Positions 1-7,227 of a stretch of DNA of 23,222 nt are shown in pieces. Made by a program: the position numbers and the translations under genes. This stretch comes from a virus, in IMG/VR virus record IMGVR_UViG_3300017788_000182, positions 1 through 23,222 of that record; one strand, 5' to 3'. The notes below the pieces were generated by a model that saw only the letters and a program-made list of their open reading frames with translations, did not search any database and was not told where the DNA came from. Every line of letters starts with the position of its first letter. The first letter of the stretch is position 1.

Positions 1-78
1 GTTTGGTGATACATCGTCAACATTTACGTCAATTCTTTGTTCCTGGACGATGACTTGATTTGGTACCGCGTTGCTCAT
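1..78 (-). CDS. N-terminus of a probable tail fibre or distal tail protein (partial)
   Basis: The ATG at 78-76 overlaps the stop of the 124-residue gene upstream in an ATGA junction. The frame then stays open for 26 codons to the window edge, starting MSNAVPNQVIVQ and rich in Val, Gln and Asp. The rest of the gene lies outside the window. Its place after the gpI-like wedge, holin and a beta-rich protein is where Mu- and P2-like phages carry tail fibre genes, so a receptor-binding or fibre-attachment protein is the best guess. Only the reading frame and the coupled start are seen; the function is inferred from position. Too little sequence is present for a family assignment. Confidence 0.6.
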   Translation of the reverse strand, partial: MSNAVPNQVIVQEQRIDVNVDDVSPN

Positions 79-449
79 CTCGTCACCTCTGGGGACAGCG
101 TAAAGTCACCTTGAAGTATTCTGCTGACGACTCCGTTGGAGGCAATGATTTCTAAATCGTAAACACCAGAACTGGTTATTGTTGCTGTATCTGCAGCGGT
201 AATGTTTAATTCGATTATTCCGCTTGCGCCACCAAGAGAAATTCTTCCGTTTTCTGTGGTAAGCGAAATTAGCGTCGTACTTGAATCAATTGTTCTTCTT
301 ACCTGCATTCGCGCAGTGTAGCCAGTCAGGTTCCATGGCAGATACGTTGGGTCTGCTGACGGTGACGCAGGGTCTGGATATTTAAAAGTCAGCGTGCGAC
401 CGAATGTCGAACCCTGCTGACAAGTAATGTTGTAAATACCAGCAAGCAT
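75..449 (-). CDS. Small beta-rich tail-associated protein, function unknown
   Basis: This 124-residue protein starts MLAGIYNITCQQGSTF and has alternating hydrophobic and polar residues typical of a beta-sandwich. The middle part (about residues 40-55, LTGYTARMQVRR) resembles short proteins that sit next to tail-fibre or baseplate genes in many phages and often read 'intC.qGatf.r.ltw'. It has no signal peptide or membrane segment. The start is supported by AGGAG about nine bases upstream of the ATG. The stop overlaps the next gene, suggesting translational coupling with a probable fibre gene. A role as a fibre adaptor or chaperone is possible but unproven; position in the distal tail cluster is the main evidence. 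Confidence 0.75.
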   Translation of the reverse strand: MLAGIYNITCQQGSTFGRTLTFKYPDPASPSADPTYLPWNLTGYTARMQVRRTIDSSTTLISLTTENGRISLGGASGIIELNITAADTATITSSGVYDLEIIASNGVVSRILQGDFTLSPEVTR

Positions 450-514
450 CGACGCGCGCTCCTAACTATTGTGTCCAATTGTAGATTACGCGCCCAACGA
501 ATTGCGGGCAGTAA

Positions 515-730
515 TTACAAGACGCTTGCGGATTCCTTGTTCTTGCCGACCTTCTTTAGGCCCATTGACATGGCAACTGACAAAGCAACGGCGACGACGC
601 CGACTTTCAAGTTGTCTGTCGATACCAGACCGTCAAAGTCAGCACCAGTGGCAAGCCAAGACCCCAGGTAACCCTGAAGAAACGTGCGCGCCGCTCTTTC
701 TGCAACATCCCTAACGAATGAAGTAGCCAT
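515..730 (-). CDS. Holin-like small membrane protein
   Basis: This 71-residue protein begins MATSFVRDVAERAARTF, which matches the start of a common class of phage holins ('f.rda.eRa.kTf.qa'). Two membrane segments are likely: residues 16-30 (TFLQGYLGSWLATG) and 42-58 (KVGVVAVALSVAMSMGL). They are joined by a short acidic loop (DFDGLVSTDN). The C-terminus is basic (KKVGKNK), as in holins with a cytoplasmic tail. Holins make lesions in the inner membrane that let the endolysin out and time lysis. The start is fixed by a very strong site, AAGGAGG, four to five bases before the ATG, so it is probably well translated. No endolysin gene is visible here. The gene is unusually placed inside the tail cluster. 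Confidence 0.8.
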   Translation of the reverse strand: MATSFVRDVAERAARTFLQGYLGSWLATGADFDGLVSTDNLKVGVVAVALSVAMSMGLKKVGKNKESASVL

Positions 731-759
731 AAACCCTCCTTATGGTCATAACAATTTTA

Positions 760-775
760 CCACTTATGCAAGTGG
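760..775 (-). promoter_or_regulatory. Hairpin overlapping the stop of the gpI-like gene
   Basis: CCACTT-GCAT-AAGTGG is a perfect 6-bp stem with a 4-base loop. The TAA stop of the gpI-like gene lies within it, and it sits about 30 bases before the holin start. No U-run follows on the minus strand (TAAAATTG comes next), so it is not a standard terminator. It might mark an mRNA 3' end or a processing site between tail and lysis genes. The palindrome is directly visible; any function is a guess. Confidence 0.3.
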
Positions 776-1957
776 GGCGGTGTCGAGTTTGCCGTAAAGC
801 GGGTCATCAAGAATAAACGGCAATTCATCATATGCTTCGTGATTTAGAACAAAGCCCATCGGCTTGGTTTTCTCAATAAGTGCAACAACCTCTGGTGATG
901 TATCTCCATTGACCGTCACTCCAGGAGTTTCGTCCAACAAGGTGTACACATTTATCTGAAAGAAACTACCGCCAGCAAAAACGTAGACAATTTTTTCGCC
1001 AGTCAATGCTTGTTTTGCGCACTCTTTGATTGCTTCTAATGTTCCAGCATTACGACCAAAATATGCGTTTTTTAGTTGCCAAGTAATCGAATCTTCTACA
1101 TTTTCAATCGCTTCTGTATTTGTGCTTGTTCTGACAGTGCGATAAAGCGGCGTTCCATTAAACTGAGAAAGCCAATCAGCATATTCCTCATTTACGTATT
1201 CTGGATTAACCAACTCGCTATATCTGTACTCATTATCTGCGTTAATTAGGTCAACTTCACCATTTAAATGCTCGTAAAATCTTGAGTACAAAACAGCACT
1301 TGAAGATGCGACTTGTGTGAGTGAATGAAATAATTTGGTAAATCGATAATTTGGAAACTCGGCAGTTTTGTCCAAATCCCAAATAAAAGTTGGAATAAAT
1401 TTTCTCATATTGTAGACGAATTGATTTTGTGCAAAACCAAGTTCATTCACTATCATCGGTAGTGTCAAGTATGTAACCGTTCCTCCATGGTTTGACAACG
1501 TCAAAGAAACACTAAATTCAATGTCATCTTGGTCTGTATCCACAATTCCAACATCGACCACAGGACTATACGCTGCATTCCACTTTGATACAGATAGTTC
1601 ACTTGTGTGTGATTTTGAAATAGATGATAAGACGTTAGTTAGTTGGCAATTTATCGTTGTCCCAGTCCCTGGAAATACCTTACAGTGAAACTGAGCCTGA
1701 CCTCCATTTATGTCGTTGTCCGTTGGTTTTATTAAGCCAAGTGAAAACACAATTGGAGATGAGTCGTCAAGTGGTTGTATTTTAAAAGAATAGTGACGAG
1801 GAGTCACATACTTCTCACCCACCACGGAAACGGTCGCGTTTGTTATTGTCCAGGAGTGGGTATATGTATCTGGAGGAATTATACGACTATTTGAATTAAA
1901 CTTAAATAAAGAATTAGAGTCGGAAATAATGTTCCTGGTTGGATTACGTAATTGCAT
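764..1957 (-). CDS. Baseplate wedge protein, P2 gpI / Mu gp48-like, with an N-terminal beta-sandwich
   Basis: This 397-residue protein has two parts. The C-terminal half (about 180-397) has the look of the phage tail protein I family: DWLSQFNGTPLYR (261-273), WQLKNAYFGRNAGTLEAI (293-310), an IVYVFAGGSFFQINVY strand pair (323-338) and KTKPMGFVLNH (363-373). Proteins of this family form the outer baseplate wedge and connect to the tail fibres. The N-terminal 170 residues are beta-rich, with patterns like VFSLGLIKP, FHCKVFPG and VTYLTLPMIV, and recall jelly-roll carbohydrate-binding modules; they are not part of the minimal family. The start ATG lies just after the TGA of the gpJ-like gene, matching the J-I order of P2 and Mu. 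The family call is good; the N-terminal domain's role is inferred. Confidence 0.85.
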   Translation of the reverse strand: MQLRNPTRNIISDSNSLFKFNSNSRIIPPDTYTHSWTITNATVSVVGEKYVTPRHYSFKIQPLDDSSPIVFSLGLIKPTDNDINGGQAQFHCKVFPGTGTTINCQLTNVLSSISKSHTSELSVSKWNAAYSPVVDVGIVDTDQDDIEFSVSLTLSNHGGTVTYLTLPMIVNELGFAQNQFVYNMRKFIPTFIWDLDKTAEFPNYRFTKLFHSLTQVASSSAVLYSRFYEHLNGEVDLINADNEYRYSELVNPEYVNEEYADWLSQFNGTPLYRTVRTSTNTEAIENVEDSITWQLKNAYFGRNAGTLEAIKECAKQALTGEKIVYVFAGGSFFQINVYTLLDETPGVTVNGDTSPEVVALIEKTKPMGFVLNHEAYDELPFILDDPLYGKLDTAPLA

Positions 1958-1958
1958 G

Positions 1959-3398
1959 TCAGATGGCGGTTGCGGTTATTGTTATTTTATGTTTTGAAAT
2001 ATTTAGACAACTTCCCTTTTTGCTAAATAGTATGTCGCTCCCACTAACGCTGCCCCAGTTTGGAAATGTCGCCGCGTACGCGCCACCAGAAGAATATGTG
2101 CCAGTGGCCGCAGAATTCACTACAGTAAATGTGTTTGTCGTAATGGCAGTTACGGCCCGTTCAGTTGAATTTAAACCGTTTGGTGTTATGCCAGTGACGG
2201 TGACCAAATCCCCTACAGCAAGTTGATGAGCCGCTTTAGTGTATGTTACGGTTTGAGACGCACCAGCACCCGCTCGTACAGCGTTTGTAACCGCACCACT
2301 GTCCGTTGTGCTAATTGTGAGTGAATCAACATCGCGAACAAAAAACTGATTAAGCAGAGTCTGCAAAACGTCGTTATATTTTAGTTTTTCTTCAATCCAT
2401 TGCGCTCCGTCAGAGATTGAAAATTGTTGTACGAGAGCGTCAGTAAGTTGAATTATTAACTCTGAAGATTCAATATCTGAAAAATGTTTTACTGCTGCAG
2501 TAATTTTGCAATCTAACAAAATTGGGTCTTTAATGCCAATTTCCAAACCAGCAACAGTCTTGTTGTTCACTTCGTTTAATATATTTGTTTTCTCAGGAGT
2601 AGTCAAAAATCTTTGCGGACCGTAAACAAAAACAGTAACGTGTCCATTTACTGCTGCGTCACCAACCAAAAGCGCGGAATCAGGGTCTGTTAAGTCATAG
2701 ACCTTTGACCTAGAAACGAGTGCTGGATTTTGTGTTAATACATAGTTGTTCAATTGTGTTGCGGTTACCAACCCAGAAGACATTGTTGCTATTCTGGCAA
2801 CGCCTCGGTCCAAAAATCTAAGAACAGATTCTGCATCTGTACCCTGTACAAAAGTTCCATCCGCTTCAGCAGAATAAACCGTTGGAAGATACGAAAGCAC
2901 GGAAAGTGTTTTTCCGCTTTCAATTTCTGGAATTATTCCAATATTTTGCGCTGTAGCCGCAACCGTTCCATACGGCAACGCAGCGCCTAATTCGTTGGAT
3001 GCAATAACCAGTTGCTCGTCTGTTTCAAACGCATATGATATTTCAAAATCGTCATTTCTTGTCGTACACTGAACAATCGTCCCAATGGGTATTGTGGCGC
3101 CGTCATTGGAGTTGGCTGTAAATTTTACGTTCATGGTTGCGCGTTGTCCATCCGCATATGGGGTTCCAATCATTTTTATAACTCCCATAAACAATGAATT
3201 TGGAAGTCTGTTTATGCTTCCAACATTCAAAGCAGTCATATATGCAAATGCTTGAAACATGGCGTCTTCAATTGTTCCAGGACGCAATTCAAAATCTGGC
3301 AAAACAGTGCGTGCAACTTCGATTGCATCCAAATACAACTGCGCTGGAGATACATCCATTGGCCTTAGGTCTACGTAATATCTAAAATCTGCTGCCAT
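1959..3398 (-). CDS. Baseplate wedge protein, gpJ / Mu gp47-like
   Basis: This 479-residue protein belongs to the baseplate J family, whose members (T4 gp6, P2 gpJ, Mu gp47) form the ring of wedges around the hub and open on infection. Typical features are the N-terminal helical region with PGTIEDAMFQAFAYMTA (40-56), the segment ATIPIGTIVQCTTRNDDFEI (101-120), ATQLNNYVLTQNPALVSRSKVYD (213-235) and the C-terminal stretch NDVLQTLLNQFFVRDVDSLTI (342-362) that ends in DILFSKKGSCLNIS. A beta-rich module (about 368-443) is inserted near the C-terminus and recurs in the connector protein. The gene follows the gp25-like gene by a few bases and precedes the gpI-like gene. AGGT lies eight bases before the ATG. 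Confidence 0.92.
   Translation of the reverse strand: MAADFRYYVDLRPMDVSPAQLYLDAIEVARTVLPDFELRPGTIEDAMFQAFAYMTALNVGSINRLPNSLFMGVIKMIGTPYADGQRATMNVKFTANSNDGATIPIGTIVQCTTRNDDFEISYAFETDEQLVIASNELGAALPYGTVAATAQNIGIIPEIESGKTLSVLSYLPTVYSAEADGTFVQGTDAESVLRFLDRGVARIATMSSGLVTATQLNNYVLTQNPALVSRSKVYDLTDPDSALLVGDAAVNGHVTVFVYGPQRFLTTPEKTNILNEVNNKTVAGLEIGIKDPILLDCKITAAVKHFSDIESSELIIQLTDALVQQFSISDGAQWIEEKLKYNDVLQTLLNQFFVRDVDSLTISTTDSGAVTNAVRAGAGASQTVTYTKAAHQLAVGDLVTVTGITPNGLNSTERAVTAITTNTFTVVNSAATGTYSSGGAYAATFPNWGSVSGSDILFSKKGSCLNISKHKITITATAI
2070..2297 (-). repeat. Beta-rich module copy 1, inserted in the gpJ-like protein
   Basis: Residues about 368-443 of the gpJ-like protein read as a separate small domain: AHQLAVGDLVTVTGITP, then TAITTNTFTVVNSA, then TGTYSSGGAY. 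The same order of motifs occurs in the connector (copy 2 at 16479-16703): NHGFTLGQTVTITGATP, TAVATNTFSIANSG, TGVYTSGGTA. The similarity is at protein level; the DNA has diverged. Modules of this type are widespread as add-ons in phage structural proteins and probably fold as a small beta-barrel or sandwich exposed on the virion. Identity is direct from the sequence; surface exposure is inferred. Confidence 0.75.
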
Positions 3399-3403
3399 TA
3401 GGT

Positions 3404-3700
3404 TTACCTGTTGTACACAAAACTCACGTTGAGTTTTCCACTAGGTTCGTCGTATTGATTAGAAGATGAAATGATTGATATTTCTGGTATATATTTTGCA
3501 GCCGCAAGTATGAGTTGGTCTGGAGACACGGTGGCAAACGATGGGTCGGAAATTCCAAATTCTGGGGTCAATGGCAAAATGTATGGCTCTGTCAAGATAC
3601 ATATACTAAGCAGTTGCTTTACGTATTCGTCGGTGCCGTCAATGACACGAACAAAATTACCCAACCCGTCAAATTTAATCGGAAATTTTAATGCGTCCAT
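3404..3700 (-). CDS. Baseplate wedge protein, T4 gp25 / P2 gpW / Mu gp46-like
   Basis: This 98-residue protein has the expected size and position for the gp25-like family, a small lysozyme-like fold that forms the core of each baseplate wedge and helps start sheath assembly. The sequence shows PIKFDGLGNFVRVIDG at the N-terminus, a central helix (DEYVKQLLSICILTE), the family-type 'Pl.peFGisdp.F' stretch PLTPEFGISDPSF (about 43-55), and alternating strands near the C-terminus (GKLNVSFVYNR). It lies between the OB-fold protein and the gpJ-like wedge, the order found in Mu and P2. No strong ribosome binding site precedes the ATG; translation may be coupled to the gene upstream, which ends 16 bases away. 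Confidence 0.85.
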   Translation of the reverse strand: MDALKFPIKFDGLGNFVRVIDGTDEYVKQLLSICILTEPYILPLTPEFGISDPSFATVSPDQLILAAAKYIPEISIISSSNQYDEPSGKLNVSFVYNR

Positions 3701-3716
3701 AATGTATCCATATCTA

Positions 3717-4133
3717 TTATGATGGAGGAACTTGTTGTTTAAAGGATGACAGAGTGATGGCGGGTAGTGGTGGGACCAAGTTTGCCCGCACGGTGTTCAA
3801 TTCTGTTGTCAACTGGTCAATTAGTGCATTGAGTTTCAATACGGTTGCAAATACGTCAACCTTTTTTGTAAAAGTTCCCAAGATATATAATTCTTCAGTT
3901 TTTTGGTTTGCAAAAGAACACAATACCCGCTCACCTTTGTTTAATTTAACCGTGTTTGTTGCACCAACATATGACACATCGTTGTAGGTGCAGCCATTTT
4001 CTACCTCAACCACAACTTTTCCGTTAACAAAAGACTTGACGGTTCCAACCAAAATTCCACTTTCATATTTTGACGGATGGCTAGAACCCTTTGTTCTATT
4101 TATTTGGGTTGATTGCTCATAACGATACGGCAT
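3717..4133 (-). CDS. OB-fold baseplate protein, gp45/gpV-like (spike base)
   Basis: This 138-residue protein has the pattern of the OB-fold found in phage baseplate assembly protein V / Mu gp45 / T4 gp5 N-domain: ESGILVGTVKSFVNGKVVVEVENG (about 24-47), GATNTVKLNKGERVLCSF (57-74) and EELYILGTF (80-88). In those phages it joins the hub to the central spike. A short helix (VFATVLKLNALIDQLTTELN) follows, and the C-terminus is Pro-rich. There is no long beta-helical spike and no HxH iron-binding tip, so the membrane-piercing apex must be reduced or encoded elsewhere. AGGAG lies about eight bases before the ATG, just after the hub gene's TAG stop. Assignment rests on fold pattern plus position between the hub and gp25-like genes. 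Confidence 0.7.
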   Translation of the reverse strand: MPYRYEQSTQINRTKGSSHPSKYESGILVGTVKSFVNGKVVVEVENGCTYNDVSYVGATNTVKLNKGERVLCSFANQKTEELYILGTFTKKVDVFATVLKLNALIDQLTTELNTVRANLVPPLPAITLSSFKQQVPPS

Positions 4134-4144
4134 GTGCTTATCTC

Positions 4145-5377
4145 CTAGTAGGCCACGGCGGAATCGCCACCGCCGCCACCTCGATTTGATGTTTGGGGAG
4201 GAAGCATACTTCCAGTTTGCGGTTGGCTAGCAACAAGACCCTCAACCAGCGCCCACGGTGTACTTCCTGGGTATATTTTTCCAACTTCAATCGGCTTGAT
4301 TTTCTTTTCCTGTCGTGGTGGCGTAGCAAAACTAACCTGTACTGGGTCATTTACCAGTTCTTGAAAATCAACAGACTGAATTAAAAAATCACCAGTATGC
4401 CAAGGAACGTCGCCAACATTAACGGTCATTCCAGGTCTTAATCTTACGCCATTTGTTCTGTCCACGGTGCAAGAACCGTCGCCCTCAAGCGGGTCGTTTT
4501 CTGCTTTGTGCATCGATGGCATCTTTAAGAGAATAAAACGATTATCTCGTTCTCCATTAACTACTCTAGGTGGATAATGAAGATATGTAACATGTCGTTT
4601 TTCTGTTACGTTTCTTTTCAATTTTTTGCTATATCTTACATGGTCATATGAATCATGACCCCATTTGTGCATCAACCATTGCTGAGTGCAAAAATATAAA
4701 TGCCCGTCTGATTCAAAGATAATAAACGGATTTTTGTTTTCGTCCTTTGCTTGGCCAGCCAGGTTTTCCAAAACAGTCCATACGGAGTCTGACGCCTGGT
4801 CGCTGTCCCCAGACGAAATCTGACGTGTTGCGGATGTTTTTTGCACTATGGGAATCAAGCCATATTTCTTTGCCGCGTTTTCAACATAATCAGATGAAGT
4901 TCCCTTTATTGCTCCAGGCTTTTTATCACGCTTCATTTGCTGAATGGCTTTTGTATAACACTGAACACGAACAATAGGAGCATTGCCCTGACTCTGCTCT
5001 ATGCTCACATCGGCAACTTCAAGAAAGTAGCCAATGTACGCTTCGTTGGGCACTGGAGTGTACGTTGGTTTGTTTGGCAACAACCGTGCACTGTTGTGGC
5101 TCCTGTAAACCAGCGTTTGTCCAACCTGAAAATAGTTTTGTAGTGTCATCTCAAGACCAGGGTCCAAAATATTAAATGTGACCGCTGTTGCCGCCGATAT
5201 GGAATAACTTACGCTTAAATCAATAATGTTTGCCCCTACCTTTGCTAGCCACGCTGGCTTTTTCTCTGACGCGGGATACACCCACATCAGGGGAACGTTT
5301 CTGTCTGTCCCCTGAATTCTTTCCATTAGTACAGCACCATCGGTGCCGCCGTCTGTTGTCTGGTAAGCGTTACTCAT
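4145..5377 (-). CDS. Baseplate hub protein, gp27 / P2 gpD / Mu gp44-like
   Basis: This 410-residue protein fits the hub family that forms the trimeric centre of the baseplate below the tail tube. It has an early strand-rich domain (ANIIDLSVSYSISAATAVTFNI, about 49-70), a second domain (AYIGYFLEVADVSIEQ, then PIVRVQCYTKAIQQMKRDK), a helical segment SSDYVENAAKKYGL (about 161-174), and a C-terminal domain with LRPGMTVNVGDVPWHTGDFLIQSVDF typical of the late-control-D type. A run of five glycines (400-404) lies near the C-terminal end (GGGGGDSAVAY). The ATG overlaps the stop of the 617-residue protein gene as ATGA, so translation is probably coupled. No catalytic residues are expected. Confidence 0.82.
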   Translation of the reverse strand: MSNAYQTTDGGTDGAVLMERIQGTDRNVPLMWVYPASEKKPAWLAKVGANIIDLSVSYSISAATAVTFNILDPGLEMTLQNYFQVGQTLVYRSHNSARLLPNKPTYTPVPNEAYIGYFLEVADVSIEQSQGNAPIVRVQCYTKAIQQMKRDKKPGAIKGTSSDYVENAAKKYGLIPIVQKTSATRQISSGDSDQASDSVWTVLENLAGQAKDENKNPFIIFESDGHLYFCTQQWLMHKWGHDSYDHVRYSKKLKRNVTEKRHVTYLHYPPRVVNGERDNRFILLKMPSMHKAENDPLEGDGSCTVDRTNGVRLRPGMTVNVGDVPWHTGDFLIQSVDFQELVNDPVQVSFATPPRQEKKIKPIEVGKIYPGSTPWALVEGLVASQPQTGSMLPPQTSNRGGGGGDSAVAY

Positions 5378-7227
5378 GTTATTTGTGGCTGAAATGGAGC
5401 ATATGAGTATGTACCAGTTGCACCAGTTGTCAACGTATCAGTTGGTAATAGATATTTTTGTTCTGGCGGAGTCTTTGGTGGCACTGGTGGCACTGATTTA
5501 TGATTGAGCCTTGGCATTCCTATAATTGCTGTTGACTCAACTGGTATTTCCTGAAGAGTTATGTTTGCTTGCGCGCGTGTTATTTCCATTTTTTCGTTTC
5601 GTCGCAGTGCGGTGATTTGCAAATCTTGGATGACAAATTGAATTCCGCGCGCTTTTTGGCCAGAAATAGTGTCATATCTAAATTGTTGAGTAAGCATTCT
5701 GTCAAAACCATAAAACATTACTGGATATGGCGCCTGGGACATGCGCTGTAATCTTAATATTTCTTCGGTCACGGGAATATCTATTCCGTCAGCAGTGGCT
5801 GATTTTTTGTCTGGTTTTGCAACGACTAGGAAAGTAAAAGAAATTTGTAACAACTTAAATGATTTCCAATCGATGTATGGGAAAGAACCGACTCTATCAA
5901 TTTGAGTCCATTCACTGCCAAAGCCAGAGTAGTTAATTTCGTTTGGTGCAATATTAAATACAAATTCATCTCGAACTGGTCGTATTGTTCCTGTTCCTTG
6001 CGGGTCACCCATGTATACCTGATACATGATTTTTTCTGCGCCAGTGGCATTATAAATTCTTGATTGCGTATCTGCGTCAAAAAATACGTTTCTACTTCGT
6101 TGAATTGTCAGGTTTGATATTTGTCCAGGCGTATATCCTTCTGGTCCATACCATGTTTTATTGTTTGGCGTAGTCGCTCCACCAGGAGACCCACTACCAC
6201 CGCCACCGCCGCCACCGCCACCGCTACTGCCAGGATTCCTGCCTGTATATGCACTGGTATACGCATCAACAGTTTGTCTGTACGTGTAAAGTGTGCGGGC
6301 ATCTTTTGCCTGTTGGTTCGTAAAACCCTGTTGTATCAAAGCCTCAATTATTTTGTCATCAGTCAAGCCTTTTTCAACAAAACTTTTCCATAGGTCTACG
6401 TACCCCTCAGGATATGTTTTGTTGTTGTAATAGGTTAGCCTGGCATCTTTTTCAAATAATTGTGTAAGTGCAGAACCTTGTAGTCGTTGGTCGTATACAA
6501 TGTAGTTGGGAAACGTTCCTAGAAAATCTTCGATTGTGTGGATTTCTTTTCCGATTTTGCCTGTTCCGTCATAGTACCGCAACATTGCGACGCCATCCAC
6601 TTTTTGTCCAGACTTTACATATTCGTTCCATCGCATGATTAATTCGGTTGCGTTGAATTGGTAATCAGCGGTTCCTGAATTGCCCACTGTAATACTTTCG
6701 CCCGTGAGGTTGCCGCTCTGGCTGGGATTGGAAACAATAGAGTTACGCACCATTGAGACTTGATTGCGTTTTTTTAACTGTATTGTCGCGCTATTCTGGG
6801 ACGGATTTGCCCCAGAGTGTGCGGAGAAAGCATCTTTTGCTGTTCTTAAAGCCGCAATCTCGGTAGCAGATATGTTGGCTTTGCTGGTGTCAACATAGGA
6901 CAATACTTTCGTTACCGCATCGAACGTATCTGATGTTCCACAGAAAGGTGATGTACTATCGGTTCTGCCAATAGAAATATAAGAGTATCCCCCTGATGTC
7001 TTTTCAAACCGCAAATAGTTGGTATTCGTACTTTCTCTTTTAAACGTATCTACAGTAGTTGAATTGCCCTGATATCTATACCACACAGTCTTCTCTTGAA
7101 AGAGTGTTCGAAATGCGGGTCGTAAATTGGTTATCTCATAATCGGTTTCAATGTATGTGTACCACACTTGGTTGCCATCTATGACCATATTATTTACTAC
7201 TGTCGTTTGGGGTGGTCGCAGGCTCAT
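5374..7227 (-). CDS. Tube-initiator / LysM-partner-type baseplate protein with a long unique N-terminus
   Basis: This 617-residue protein has two domains joined by a poly-glycine linker (G336-G344, then SGSPGG). The C-terminal domain (about 365-565) shows DEFVFNIAPNEINYSGFGSEW (420-440), SFPYIDWKSFKLLQISFTFLVV (448-469), EEILRLQRMSQAPYPVMFYGFD (488-509) and the end block IQDLQITALRRNEKMEITRAQANITLQE (533-560). This pattern is seen in proteins at the tube-baseplate junction of contractile systems (T4 gp53/XkdP/Afp7-like, 'CIS tube' family). The N-terminal 330 residues are not recognised; they are polar and partly helical. The gene overlaps both neighbours as ATGA, directly after the tape measure, where Mu has its N gene. 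A Pro-rich segment (579-590) precedes the C-terminus. Confidence 0.7.
   Translation of the reverse strand: MSLRPPQTTVVNNMVIDGNQVWYTYIETDYEITNLRPAFRTLFQEKTVWYRYQGNSTTVDTFKRESTNTNYLRFEKTSGGYSYISIGRTDSTSPFCGTSDTFDAVTKVLSYVDTSKANISATEIAALRTAKDAFSAHSGANPSQNSATIQLKKRNQVSMVRNSIVSNPSQSGNLTGESITVGNSGTADYQFNATELIMRWNEYVKSGQKVDGVAMLRYYDGTGKIGKEIHTIEDFLGTFPNYIVYDQRLQGSALTQLFEKDARLTYYNNKTYPEGYVDLWKSFVEKGLTDDKIIEALIQQGFTNQQAKDARTLYTYRQTVDAYTSAYTGRNPGSSGGGGGGGGGSGSPGGATTPNNKTWYGPEGYTPGQISNLTIQRSRNVFFDADTQSRIYNATGAEKIMYQVYMGDPQGTGTIRPVRDEFVFNIAPNEINYSGFGSEWTQIDRVGSFPYIDWKSFKLLQISFTFLVVAKPDKKSATADGIDIPVTEEILRLQRMSQAPYPVMFYGFDRMLTQQFRYDTISGQKARGIQFVIQDLQITALRRNEKMEITRAQANITLQEIPVESTAIIGMPRLNHKSVPPVPPKTPPEQKYLLPTDTLTTGATGTYSYAPFQPQIT
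6196..6222 (-). repeat. In-frame GGN trinucleotide run (poly-glycine linker)
   Basis: Nine consecutive glycine codons appear on the plus strand as a mixed GCC/ACC run. They encode a flexible linker between the two domains of the 617-residue baseplate protein. As a triplet repeat it can change length by slippage without breaking the frame. A shorter Gly5 run (4166-4180) lies near the C-terminus of the neighbouring hub protein. Confidence 0.8.

Noticed and set aside
4138-4350. A 70-residue minus-strand frame inside the hub gene end
   Set aside because: It is a basic, low-complexity product in a different frame from the hub, without a ribosome binding site.
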